Source: an uncultured Balneola sp.
GTDB lineage: Bacteria; Bacteroidota; Rhodothermia; Balneolales; Balneolaceae
Direction of reading: 5' to 3'
Assembly (NCBI GenBank): GCA_902529365.1
Contig: CABZWK010000001.1
Location: forward strand, 1-64,000
Length of the DNA stretch: 64,000 nucleotides
Shown: piece by piece, positions 19,301 to 27,006 of the stretch
Numbering within the stretch: position 1 is the first letter of the stretch
Layout: each line of letters begins with the position of its first letter
The notes under the pieces: generated by a model
The model's input: the letters and a program-made list of their open reading frames with translations, nothing else
Database searches by the model: none
Told to the model about the DNA's origin: nothing
Made by a program: the position numbers and the translations under genes

Positions 19301-20683
19301 GTTGAAGGTGTAATCAATACCCTCTTGAAGTAATTCGAAAGGAGCATCTACATATTCTTGAGCGGTTGCACCGAAATCTTCATTTGTAGCATTTGAATTG
19401 GTCGCTCTTAATTCATTTAATGAGACCTCGTTATACCGATCGCGATCATTACCTGGCAATCCGTATAACTGATCATTGAAACGATTTACCCCTAAATCGA
19501 GTAATGCAATGGCCTGCACCGCAGATTCACCTGGAATTTGCTCAGCTCTTCGGACATATACGTACAATTCCGAAATTTGATAAGGCTGAAGTATATTTTG
19601 TGGATCACTAAGTGCTTGTTCAAATTGCTGCCGATTGTAATAATCTAAGAAAAAATGCCGTCCATCCTCATAATCTGCGGGGGTTATATCGATAGCTTGC
19701 TCTTGAGAACCACCAGATATTTTTTGGGAATTACTCTTTCCTTTTTGTTGCGATACCACAGAAGTCAATTTTAGGGGTCCGAGTTCTGAAATAGCCTTAA
19801 TTCCGAATAGTGATTTACCACCTGAGACTAAGGAATTACCTGTTTCCATGGATACATTCCCCATCTCAATACTTTTAATAATTTCATCTTCATAGCCTTC
19901 ATAAACGATACTTAGCCTATTTTGAAAATCAAATTGCCGCTCGGTATCCCAATCGGTAGCGATGGTTAATTTATCCCCGATATTACCTTGAATATTAAGC
20001 TGTAAATTCTGGTTAAAGGTAGGGTCTACCCGGGTACGAAGGTCTTCTGGTAATGTTCCATCATCGAGCTTTTGGATAGAAGCACCTACATTCATATTAG
20101 CCGAACCATTCACTCTAAGACTCACCTCATCTGTACCGAAAATGGTGGTAAAAGCTGAGTTTTCGCCACCTGGAACCGAGATACGAAAATCCAACAACCC
20201 TCTGCTCTCCTCTTGTTGTGCTTTAGCTTCACGAATGAGCTGACGGCGAATAGTCAACTCATTTTGCTCCATTTTTAAGTATATAAATTCCTCAAAATCA
20301 ACAATCGTTTGAGGGGCTATATCAGTATTAAACCAATTATTATGGATGGTATAGGTTGAAACGCTATCCCAACGTACTCCTATTTCCCAACTGGTTGATG
20401 GACTTGAGTATAGCGCCCCTACTTTGGGAGCGTACAATTTGGCAGCCCCAAATTTCGGCTGGTACCGATAGATTTTCACTCCTTCAAGTAAACTATCCGG
20501 TATCACTTCAATCGTTAAGGAATCCTGTCTATATTTCTCTTCTTCTTGCTGTTGCTGTTGAATACCTCGCCCTTGACTACCTACACGTTCCTGTGCTAAA
20601 AGACACACGTTTCCTGAGAGGATGAAAATGAATAACATTGTCGCCCAACAAGAAATAATGGATCTGAACTGAAATATTGGCAC
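13340..20683 (-). CDS. sprA: SprA/SovA family type IX secretion outer-membrane translocon
   Basis: 2447 residues, the usual giant size of SprA. A signal peptide ends near CLLAQ (residue 31). The N-terminal half repeats the SprA pattern, for example LNIQGNIGDKLTIATDWDTE and SIEMGNVSMETGNSLVSGGK near residues 225-290, and ends in a long series of amphipathic strands with closing FNFRIAIRSR. In Flavobacterium SprA forms a 36-strand barrel through which T9SS substrates cross the outer membrane; the same role is inferred here. No other T9SS gene (porK/L/M/N, porU, porV) is in the window. It is a single transcription unit, divergent from lptF. Confidence 0.93.
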   Translation of the reverse strand: MPIFQFRSIISCWATMLFIFILSGNVCLLAQERVGSQGRGIQQQQQEEEKYRQDSLTIEVIPDSLLEGVKIYRYQPKFGAAKLYAPKVGALYSSPSTSWEIGVRWDSVSTYTIHNNWFNTDIAPQTIVDFEEFIYLKMEQNELTIRRQLIREAKAQQEESRGLLDFRISVPGGENSAFTTIFGTDEVSLRVNGSANMNVGASIQKLDDGTLPEDLRTRVDPTFNQNLQLNIQGNIGDKLTIATDWDTERQFDFQNRLSIVYEGYEDEIIKSIEMGNVSMETGNSLVSGGKSLFGIKAISELGPLKLTSVVSQQKGKSNSQKISGGSQEQAIDITPADYEDGRHFFLDYYNRQQFEQALSDPQNILQPYQISELYVYVRRAEQIPGESAVQAIALLDLGVNRFNDQLYGLPGNDRDRYNEVSLNELRATNSNATNEDFGATAQEYVDAPFELLQEGIDYTFNRALGFISMKSYINTGDAVAVAYVYNDPEQGGDPVAVGELNASGNDRIYLKLLRPGGMTTSDKAWELTMRNIYSLGVSGINPEGFELEIADTRGNIPEVNLPGRSTTLLQDLGLDRLNSEGATIPDNQIDFTGITLDAGTGRIMFPYLEPFGKRIDEILGNSVGDSVRQSLTFGELYELKQSDARDISKNRNYTISGNSKGGVSGSFYLGFGLIEGSVKVFANNVALTEGTDYEVDYSFGSLTIMNERYLAPGQEIEVEYESNQFSIIGQKNFTGLRAEYRVNDDIQFGSTFFKLKEQPLSDKIRIGNEPINNTVLGLDARANFEAPWLTQAIDKVPLLQTKTPSNIQFSGEFAQLRPGVAQTNAVQEAIDNNELYRDEKNGLVFIDDFEGAEYTISLTNPTRWNLASAPAALPGYAPDETYFANPDFTTPQSSFDRKARADLRSQFSWYSIPRNISSIRNAIVTPESETILLKDVFQGRETNNRQEDVITSLDIHYNPTNRGPYNYNLDLKNVLENMSENTWGGMTYVIPSGQEDLVQNNIEFLEFWVQAILPGGQDPTGEEVFYDGKIYLDLGIISEDIIPNVRLNTEDGLSTVLNNLQEDDAESQPRSYIPPSPPVPLGQFSNDKRALEDVGLDGAPNPGTLGAENRDEGALFGDFIEAMRAQYGEGTDEFSMIQEDPSNDDYIYYGENKVLDFKLHERFFRMLGHHDGNTPESGGSDNKTAVTLKPDTEGLVSASSIQQTNSYYQYEIDFNPADASQLNIGSSGSYIVDKIPRNPEYKTWYLVRVPLSDFKRKFGDIESFQNISYIRMWMSGYQKPFTMRFATLEFVGSQWRKVTNLSDSPVNPGDFKLSTINIEENANREPFPYRQPDGAIRALNRSAQIQALENEQSLVLSVENLEAGKVQMVKRVYPGKLNLLNYSNMRMFVHGEGFDERGDAELVVRLGTDLENNYYEYRQPVSPSQPMPFNYDPSDAGQLEVEAAEIWRYDENNMNIIISAFNVLKQLRDDAGANPTEVFEQKGLLDPELDPEVAVDGAVVSIKGNPSLDRVTEIGLGIRNPYDPQNVNSKGSPLLNAEMWLNELRLSGFDNEKGWAANAKSTIKFADFATVNANLTRRTNGFGGLESRLGDRSVSDQTAYGISSTINLHKLIPDRFGWSFPVTISSRVNTQTPKYLPSQGDIRLTDFIDKVNTDESVPSNLKDQVINAKINDIETVNETFSFNVSNISKRNSKPKWAQLTLDNTKLSYVYNEGYSKNPQLVFQNKWDYKASIQYNLSLRRIKLLQPFKFTEDIPVLGALSELRLGYLPSSITASSTLTRRYDESRRRNLSDPEDIQALQQSHAFTQQNRFSFSYNFMPSIPITFTSSSNFDFSSLGINPSDRDDVDSLSYRIKPSFNVIKGALRDTLAPRRSSYQESYSASWRPKFNSIDALNWLTYSASYGGGYQWTNSPSGSDLGANVSNSFQLDNTFKVSTNKLLEKFGWYEKVEETNKDETKRRNDAKEKRKEEAESGVADSLRTPKLPPDLVKDMQYLSRKALLTLLSLEDVSIGYKRQKSGSQPGYSGSSEFFKSFNYASSGDYSPPLAYRLGLKDRIPKQQLIGNLDGENNIQLPANNTQGDNFSASTRISPFENVTVNLDWDASISQKSTETITLTPTNEITSIGTESGSFSSSVWAFGGGYKDLFQRQLETAVLDIRPGERSIVDSLGNSDGRGVLNRTTLQKDYMKAYLGAGSNGLGEKGFMAFPKPGWRVTWNRLEKYIPFIGQYMTNASLNHAYRGTYKVDWSLNALVGEQSGQNIGDYSIIDVRGSYEPTSIRAERRFSPFVKLNMTWESGLKTDVGYDRSTISTFAVSSKRVTETLTQGVDASVNYIFRNVRISFLPKLRNNIDMSLRGSYKNDTEISYKLDTDLDNALQDGITMDQIGSAETLSARETGQRRTNGSFTLGYKISSTISSNFEYTYSRIESNNIPTRTNHDIRFNFRIAIRSR

Positions 20684-20863
20684 CTAAATGTACTAATGAA
20701 TAGAATAGTAACGGTAGTTTATAGGCACTTGATTTTTGGTGGCTGATTATTCGCAAATGGATTCCAATAATACCATATATTTAGCTATGTTGAAAGCATT
20801 TACCTAGACTTAATCATAGTTATTAAGCACTTTTCGCCTTTTTCTTAGTTCAAATTAAATTCA

Positions 20864-22279
20864 ATGAAATTGAATCCTTTACAAATAGATTTATTAAAAA
20901 AACATCTGGGGCCATTCTTGTTTTGTTTTTTCGGGGTGATGTTTGTGCTTCTTATGCAGTTTTTGGTGCTGCATATTGATAAACTCATTGGTAAAGATAT
21001 TCCTGTAGGAGTTATTTTTGAACTAGTCATCACCAATCTTGCTTACATGGTCGTTCTAGCCGCACCTATGGCCGTTTTAGTTGCTAGCCTCATGGCATTT
21101 GGAAAGTTTTCGGAGCACAACGAATTAACAGCTTTAAGGGCCTCTGGAGTTAATACCCTACAAATTATCATGCCCGTTTTAATAGCCTCCACAATATTAT
21201 CAGCCGGTCTTATGTGGTTTTCAAATGCCATACTTCCCGAAGCTAATAGCAAAGCTAGAAGCCTATTTATCGATATTCGCCTAAAAAAACCAGGATTTGA
21301 ATTAGAACCCAACGTGTTTTATGATGGCATTGAAGGATACACTTTTTTGGTCGACCAGATTGATCCCGTTTCCGACACACTTTATGATATTACCCTGTTT
21401 CAAGAACCTAATAATATTCAGAACAGAGCTTATATCAAAGCAGATAAGGGATTTTTAACAAGTGAAAGTACAGAAGCGCTCACGCTGCATTTATTCAATG
21501 GGGAGATCCTGCGATATCCAAGTAAACGGGCAGCAACAAGAGACCGAAATATGGAACAAATCGAATTTAATAAGCATCGAAAAACATTTGACCTATCAGA
21601 TTTGGCGTTCACACGAAGTGGGCGTTCGGGCTCCTCAAGAAGTGATCGCACCATGAGCATTCAAGCGATGGCTTTTGTTGTAGATACATTGGAGCAGGAA
21701 ATAGAAGAATTACGCTATCAAATAGTAGAAGATTCTATTAGTACCCTACATCCTGCTACCTTTAATCAGACTTCTTCATCGACAATGAGTCCTCAATTGG
21801 GGTCTAGAGCAGTAACGAATCTTTTTATACTTAACCAAGTAGGATCGATTACACAACAAATTCGTCTAGCAAACCTAGGATACAGTCAGGTTGAAAATGC
21901 TCAATCTCAAATTGAAAGAGCTAAGAGCAATGAACTGTGGAGAGTAAAACGAATTCAACGGTATTGGGTTGAAATACACAAAAAGTTTTCGATTCCTTTT
22001 GCATGCATTATTTTTGTTTTATTGGGTGCACCTATTGGAATACTCACGCGAAAAGGAAATGTTGGTTATGCTTCAATTACTGCCTCCATTTTATTAACGG
22101 TTTACTGGATATCGGTAATTCAAGGGGAGAAGTTAGCCGACAGATTGTTCATAAGCCCATTATGGGGAATGTGGACTTTTAATCTATTATATATGACTAT
22201 TGGCCTCATCTTATTGCTGCATTTAAGCTATGATCTGCGATCGTTTGTTCAAAAAAATACCGATCAAATTAGCACGTGA
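20864..22279 (+). CDS. lptF: LPS export ABC transporter permease LptF (YjgP/YjgQ family)
   Basis: 471 residues. Three helices near the N-terminus (about 15-130), a periplasmic beta-jellyroll domain, and three C-terminal helices (from about 370) follow the LptF/LptG plan. The coupling segment FGKFSEHNELTALRASGVN is the characteristic contact with the LptB ATPase. LptF and LptG together extract lipopolysaccharide from the inner membrane. It is about 100 residues longer than E. coli LptF because of a polar, partly coiled-coil insertion around residues 245-365 (TLEQEIEELRYQIVEDS), placed just before the last helices. Its stop overlaps the lptG start. Confidence 0.93.
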   Translation: MKLNPLQIDLLKKHLGPFLFCFFGVMFVLLMQFLVLHIDKLIGKDIPVGVIFELVITNLAYMVVLAAPMAVLVASLMAFGKFSEHNELTALRASGVNTLQIIMPVLIASTILSAGLMWFSNAILPEANSKARSLFIDIRLKKPGFELEPNVFYDGIEGYTFLVDQIDPVSDTLYDITLFQEPNNIQNRAYIKADKGFLTSESTEALTLHLFNGEILRYPSKRAATRDRNMEQIEFNKHRKTFDLSDLAFTRSGRSGSSRSDRTMSIQAMAFVVDTLEQEIEELRYQIVEDSISTLHPATFNQTSSSTMSPQLGSRAVTNLFILNQVGSITQQIRLANLGYSQVENAQSQIERAKSNELWRVKRIQRYWVEIHKKFSIPFACIIFVLLGAPIGILTRKGNVGYASITASILLTVYWISVIQGEKLADRLFISPLWGMWTFNLLYMTIGLILLLHLSYDLRSFVQKNTDQIST

Positions 22280-23355
22280 AATATCTAGATTGGTATATCA
22301 TTCGTCGTCTTGTTTCGATCACAACGCTCGTTTTGGTCGTACTAATATGTATTTTTATTATTATCGATTTCTCTGAAAATAGTGACGATTTCACTGATCG
22401 AGGTGCTACAATAGGTGAAATTTGGGGCGATTACTACATCAATTATATCCCCGAGATGATTCGACTTGTTTTACCCTTAGCCATCTTCTCGGCATGTTTA
22501 TATTTGGTGGGTCAACTCTCAGAGCGGCTTGAAATTACCTCCCTAAAAGCTGCAGGCATAAGCCTTTATCGGCTTTTCACTCCTTTCCTAATGTTTGGTT
22601 TGATAAGCGCGGCAGGACTAAGCACCTTGGATGCCTGGATTATTCCTGCTTCTAATGCTTACAGAATTCAGTTTGAAGAGCAATACATTAAGCAGAAAAG
22701 TGAGCAACTCGATCGAAGTGATATTTATCGAGAAATCTCACCTGATAGTTACTTACAGGTTAATTATTTCGACCGTGACCAACAAACAGCATATCGAATA
22801 AGGATGGTTCAATTCGATGAAAAAGGCGTAAAAAAACTACTAACTGCAACCAATATGGCGTGGTTAGAAGATAAGAGTGAATGGCGCCTTACCACCGTTC
22901 AAGAACGAGTATTCACCGATTCAGGATTTGTAGAGTATAATTTGGCAGGATTTGACACCCTACTCAGTCTACTTCCTCAAGATTTAGCACGAAGTAGCTC
23001 TGATATATATCAATTGAGCTATTCTCAAGCCTTCCAATATATTGATGGAATCAAGCGAAGCGGGGCTAATGGTATTGAGATACCACAGGTACAACTCTAC
23101 TCTCGTATGGCCTATCCTTTCTCAATTGTGGTAGTATTAATTATTGGATTTTCAGTCGCTGCTGTTCGGCGTAGAGGTGGTAAAGGTGTATATATAGCAG
23201 CTGGACTAGTCATAAGCTTTTTATATTTGGTCATCATGAAAATTATGGAACCTTTTGGTGCTCTGGGCCTACTGCCTCCAATTTGGGCTGCACTTATTCC
23301 ACATCTACTTTTTTTGTGTGTGGGTATAATCGGTATAAAACTTATTCGAAAATAA
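22276..23355 (+). CDS. lptG: LPS export ABC transporter permease LptG (YjgP/YjgQ family)
   Basis: 359 residues, normal length. The start is a GTG at 22276 overlapping the lptF stop (GTGA), so the two permeases are co-translated. It has the six-helix plan with a periplasmic domain, the coupling segment QLSERLEITSLKAAGISL, and a final helical bundle starting YSRMAYPFSIVVVLIIGF. Assignment as LptG over a second LptF rests on gene order and length; both belong to the same family. lptB, lptC and lptA are not in the window. Confidence 0.92.
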   Translation: MKYLDWYIIRRLVSITTLVLVVLICIFIIIDFSENSDDFTDRGATIGEIWGDYYINYIPEMIRLVLPLAIFSACLYLVGQLSERLEITSLKAAGISLYRLFTPFLMFGLISAAGLSTLDAWIIPASNAYRIQFEEQYIKQKSEQLDRSDIYREISPDSYLQVNYFDRDQQTAYRIRMVQFDEKGVKKLLTATNMAWLEDKSEWRLTTVQERVFTDSGFVEYNLAGFDTLLSLLPQDLARSSSDIYQLSYSQAFQYIDGIKRSGANGIEIPQVQLYSRMAYPFSIVVVLIIGFSVAAVRRRGGKGVYIAAGLVISFLYLVIMKIMEPFGALGLLPPIWAALIPHLLFLCVGIIGIKLIRK

Positions 23356-23473
23356 CTCCCCTAGTTGATAATGGATGAGGCAGACAGCTTTAACATTAGC
23401 TTTTGCTAGAGGATTTATGCTACAGCTTCAGGACGAATACCAAGGCTTCAGGATCTATAGTACGGCTCAGAAC

Positions 23474-23815
23474 CTATGCTTCTGCTTGTGGGCCTCTGTA
23501 CAAAGGAATATCCTTAGTCTTATTCTGGATAACTCCGTGTTCAGCCTCATACTTAGATACATTATCCTGAAGGGCGTTCATCAAACGTTTGGCATGGTCT
23601 GGGGTCAAAATCATACGCTTAACTACTTTTGCTTTTGGAACACCCGGCATAACTGCAATAAAATCTATTATGAATTCCGATGGTGAATGCGTTATCATGA
23701 CCAAATTGGAATAAGTTCCCATCGATTCTACTTCACTAAGTTCAATCTCCATAGTTCCTGCTTTAGGTCCTTTTGTCGTTTTAGATGGCTTCGGGTTATT
23801 ATTATTACTATTCAT
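23474..23815 (-). CDS. DUF3467 family protein
   Basis: 113 residues. After a disordered Asn/Lys/Pro-rich leader, residues 22-95 match the DUF3467 pattern: an initial strand (GTMEIELSEVESMGTYSNLV), HSPSEFIIDFI, and a helix beginning LTPDHAKRLMNALQDNV. The family is widespread in Bacteroidota and other bacteria and has no established function. The opposite strand (23375-23686) is open too, but its translation looks like no family and is antisense to these conserved blocks. It lies 47 nt upstream of the cystathionine beta-synthase-like gene's stop side, on the same strand, and may be in a different transcript. Confidence 0.9.
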   Translation of the reverse strand: MNSNNNNPKPSKTTKGPKAGTMEIELSEVESMGTYSNLVMITHSPSEFIIDFIAVMPGVPKAKVVKRMILTPDHAKRLMNALQDNVSKYEAEHGVIQNKTKDIPLYRGPQAEA

Positions 23816-23862
23816 GCTATAATTATATTTAAGTCTGATAAAGTTTACTGGCTAATCTAGGT

Positions 23863-24843
23863 TCATTCTAAGAAACCCTGCTCTTTCATCCAATCGTCAT
23901 TGTATACTTTATTTAAATACCGGGTTCCACTATCTGGTAGTATGACTACCATTGTATCATTGACGGATAAAGGGTGCTTTTTTAGGTACTGTAGTGCTCC
24001 TTCAACTGCTGCTCCACATGACCATCCTATAAACAAACCTTCTTTTGAAGCGAGCTCTCGAGTTCGGAGTGCCGCTTCTTTATCACCCACTTGAATGACC
24101 TGATCAACGTAATTAAAATCTATGGTACCTGGTATTATATCCTCACCAATTCCTTCTGTCATATAGGGCTTGATTTCGTTTTTATCGAACTCCCCTGTCT
24201 CAAAATATTTTTTATACACTGAACCAAACGAATCAATCCCAATGACCTTAATTTTGGGATTTTGTTCTTTTAAAAACTTACCCACTCCTGAAATAGTGCC
24301 ACCAGTCCCCATTCCAGCAACATAATGTGTTATTGAGCCCTCTGTTTGTTCCCATATTTCGGGTCCCGTGGTTTCATAATGGGCCATTAAATTACTTTTA
24401 TTATTATATTGATTCGGATAAAAGGAATTGGATAATTCCGTACTCAATCTCTTAGCTACAGAATAGTAACTTTGTGGATCTTCTGGTTCAACATTGGTCG
24501 GACATACAAGTACCTCAGCGCCTACTGCTCGTAGTATATCAATTTTAGATTGACTTTGTTTATCAGTCGTGGTAAAAATACATTTATACCCCTTTGCTAT
24601 AGCCACCAGCGCTAGCCCCATCCCGGTATTTCCAGATGTACCTTCAATGATCGTTCCACCCGGTTTCAACAATCCTTTTTCCTCAGCGTTTTCAATCATC
24701 TTAATAGCAATCCGATCTTTAACGCTATGTCCAGGGTTCATGTACTCAACTTTAGCCAGCATAGATCCTAAACCCTGATAAATACGCTGTAGTTGAACGA
24801 TGGGTGTATTTCCAACCGCATCAATAATCGATTTGTATATCAT
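23863..24843 (-). CDS. PLP-dependent cystathionine beta-synthase-like enzyme (cysteine synthase family)
   Basis: 326 residues. Fold type II PLP enzyme: Lys42 in NPGHSVKDR forms the Schiff base, EGTSGNTGMGLAL binds the substrate carboxylate, GMGTGGTISG holds the phosphate, and DSGTRYL contacts the pyridine nitrogen. Several blocks resemble the catalytic core of cystathionine beta-synthase more than CysK: PNQYNNKSNLMAHYETTGPEI is split across residues 142-163, TEGIGEDIIPGTI follows, and the C-terminus ends YNDDWMKEQGFL. The C-terminal regulatory CBS domains are absent. The reaction is therefore either homocysteine plus serine to cystathionine or O-acetylserine plus sulfide to cysteine. A monocistronic unit. 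Confidence 0.9.
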   Translation of the reverse strand: MIYKSIIDAVGNTPIVQLQRIYQGLGSMLAKVEYMNPGHSVKDRIAIKMIENAEEKGLLKPGGTIIEGTSGNTGMGLALVAIAKGYKCIFTTTDKQSQSKIDILRAVGAEVLVCPTNVEPEDPQSYYSVAKRLSTELSNSFYPNQYNNKSNLMAHYETTGPEIWEQTEGSITHYVAGMGTGGTISGVGKFLKEQNPKIKVIGIDSFGSVYKKYFETGEFDKNEIKPYMTEGIGEDIIPGTIDFNYVDQVIQVGDKEAALRTRELASKEGLFIGWSCGAAVEGALQYLKKHPLSVNDTMVVILPDSGTRYLNKVYNDDWMKEQGFLE

Positions 24844-25089
24844 TTAAATAAAATAAAGAGAATTGAATAGATAGAATTTGTAATATGAAAAATACAGAGA
24901 AGATTATACGAAGTTAAGCTTATTTACTTTTTCAGAAAAACCTATAATACCCATTGATCTTCATGCATATAAAAATTTCTATCAAAAAAAATTAAATATC
25001 ATACTATTGTACGGTATACAAATTACAAAATGTATTTGGTAAAAAAGTTTTAACTTTATACTCCTTAACAATTTAATAATGAGTGATTT

Positions 25090-25365
25090 ATGTTTATTGA
25101 GCAGACCAAGCCCACTGACTTTGATTGTGGATATAATCTAGACCTTATGATGAAAGCACTACCAAGGATTAGCGATTTAGCTGAAAGAGAAGCCTATGCC
25201 AAACGAATCGTTGGATTAATCAAGCAATCTCACCCTAACTGGGTCGATAGTAATGGGAAAAGTGAACTTGCCTGGAATTATTTTTATCAACATGCCCCAT
25301 ACAATCCGAATGATTTTGGAATAAAACATCCTTTTTTACATGGCTTAGACGACGATGCCAGATAA
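25090..25365 (+). CDS. Small DUF4290-like protein
   Basis: 91 residues with no signal or membrane segment. The blocks DCGYNLDLMMKALPRISDLAERE, read in two halves, and AYAKRIVGLIKQSHPN resemble the N-terminal half of DUF4290 proteins of Bacteroidota (YGRNIQ..V and E.R...A..II). It is about half the length of typical members, so it may be a truncated or minimal form. The 246-bp region upstream (24844-25089) is very A/T-rich and presumably holds the promoter. The menaquinone genes follow after 105 bp. Function unknown. Confidence 0.7.
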   Translation: MFIEQTKPTDFDCGYNLDLMMKALPRISDLAEREAYAKRIVGLIKQSHPNWVDSNGKSELAWNYFYQHAPYNPNDFGIKHPFLHGLDDDAR

Positions 25366-25470
25366 AGATTAATTTAAAAACAGAGCAAAATAATTTTGAT
25401 TATCCTTTATAAAGTTGAATTTTCAATTTATATTGAAAGTTAAATAGAATTATTGGTTAATCTTTATTCA

Positions 25471-27006
25471 ATGCCAAAAAATAGGTTCAACTGGCCAGCA
25501 TTTAGAGCATTCTTACAGACTGTACTAGACCAACATATTCACCATTCTAATGAACAAGAATATGTAGCAATAAGTTTACCTGTACCTGTGCAGACAAATA
25601 ACGAATTGACTAAGCACCTTGTCATCTCTAAGCCAACCTTTTATTTATCTCATCCAGCGGACTCATTCACGATTGTGGGACAGGGCGCTTTAGAACGAGT
25701 GAGTACAAGCGGCGGTGATAGGTTTCATAGAACTTCCGCCTTAGGTAAAAATCTATTCAGCAGAGTTCATCATTTTAATTCGCTAAGCAGACCATACCCT
25801 CTTCAATTACTTGGCGGGTTTTCTTTTTTTAATACCCTAAACAAAAACTCAGAATGGGCCGACTTTGAACCTTCTCTCTTTCATTTACCAGAATGGACTA
25901 TCGTAAAAACCAAGGATGAAGCTACACTTAGTTTAATAGAACGTATACATGATATTGATACGGTTGATCATCTTATAACAAAGTTTCAAGATAAATTAAA
26001 CTCATGGACTAACTATACCCCATATCACTCCACATACATCAATGGTGGTGAAGGGCACAATAAAAAACAACTATCTGCATTTTTACCATCCAAGATTGAT
26101 AGTTCATTTATCACTAATCCACAGACTTTAGGTAATGAACCAGGCAATTTTAAAGCATGGGAAAAAGTAGTCATAAAAGCAAAAAAAGCATTTAACGCCA
26201 AAGAGTTAAAAAAAGTAGTACTTGCTCGAAAAATTACCCAATCACTACCACAAAAACCCAAAGCAGCAGATATAATTTCAAATCTTGAACAACAATACCC
26301 AGATTGTTTTGTTTTCTGCGTAAATCCAAAAGGTGGTTCTTATTTTATAGGGGCTACTCCAGAACGATTAGCTCGATTTACACCTACCCAAGTTGAAACT
26401 GAAAGTTTAGCAGGTAGTTCAATGCGAGGCAAAACCTACGAGGAGGATGATGACCTCGCAGGTAAACTTTTAAATTCTAAGAAAGATAGATATGAGCACC
26501 AAATAGTTATAGAAGCCATTGAAGAAGATTTGGTACCATATTCAGAACAGATGGAACATTCAAGTTCACCTCAAGTGAAAAAACTTCCAAATGTCCAGCA
26601 TCTTTACACGCCCATTTCTGCGGTATTCAAAAAGGGTATTTCCCGAACAAACGTACTTAAAGATCTCCACCCAACACCTGCAGTAGGCGGTTTTCCTAGG
26701 GAAAAGGCACTGGAATTTATAGAAAGAGAAGAATCTTTTACAAGAGGTTGGTATGCTTCCCCAATTGGGTGGATTAACTCACACGGGACGGGTGAATTCT
26801 ACGTCGCCATTCGAAGTGGGTTAATTGAGCAAAATACAGCTCATTTTTATGCAGGATGCGGTATAGTTGAAGATTCAGATCCGAAAAATGAATGGATGGA
26901 AACCGAACTCAAATTCAAACCTATGGTAGACGCAGTACGAATTGCAACACAGGTAGAAGAATCCCCTCCTTTGGAAAAAAATTATGCAAAAGACCCTATC
27001 TTTTAA
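25471..27006 (+). CDS. menF: Isochorismate synthase (MenF-type)
   Basis: 511 residues from the ATG at 25471; a TTG at 25453 would add six residues. It converts chorismate to isochorismate, the first committed step of menaquinone synthesis. The chorismate-binding domain (about 190-500) shows FIGATPERLARF, TESLAGSSMRGKTYEEDDDL, the LHPTPAVGGFPREKALEF block, ASPIGW, and YAGCGIVEDSDPKNEWMETE with the Mg-binding glutamates. The N-terminal portion is the usual less conserved lobe. It overlaps menD by 23 bp and opens a four-gene men cluster. Salicylate or anthranilate synthases share the fold, but the neighbours settle the assignment. Confidence 0.94.
   Translation: MPKNRFNWPAFRAFLQTVLDQHIHHSNEQEYVAISLPVPVQTNNELTKHLVISKPTFYLSHPADSFTIVGQGALERVSTSGGDRFHRTSALGKNLFSRVHHFNSLSRPYPLQLLGGFSFFNTLNKNSEWADFEPSLFHLPEWTIVKTKDEATLSLIERIHDIDTVDHLITKFQDKLNSWTNYTPYHSTYINGGEGHNKKQLSAFLPSKIDSSFITNPQTLGNEPGNFKAWEKVVIKAKKAFNAKELKKVVLARKITQSLPQKPKAADIISNLEQQYPDCFVFCVNPKGGSYFIGATPERLARFTPTQVETESLAGSSMRGKTYEEDDDLAGKLLNSKKDRYEHQIVIEAIEEDLVPYSEQMEHSSSPQVKKLPNVQHLYTPISAVFKKGISRTNVLKDLHPTPAVGGFPREKALEFIEREESFTRGWYASPIGWINSHGTGEFYVAIRSGLIEQNTAHFYAGCGIVEDSDPKNEWMETELKFKPMVDAVRIATQVEESPPLEKNYAKDPIF

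Noticed and set aside
20791-20804. TGAAAGCATTTACC between sprA and lptF, similar to the LacI-type palindrome
   Set aside because: The centre is CA not CG and the right arm does not mirror the left, so it is probably coincidence.
23375-23686. Plus-strand 103-residue frame
   Set aside because: Antisense to the conserved DUF3467 blocks and of no recognisable family.
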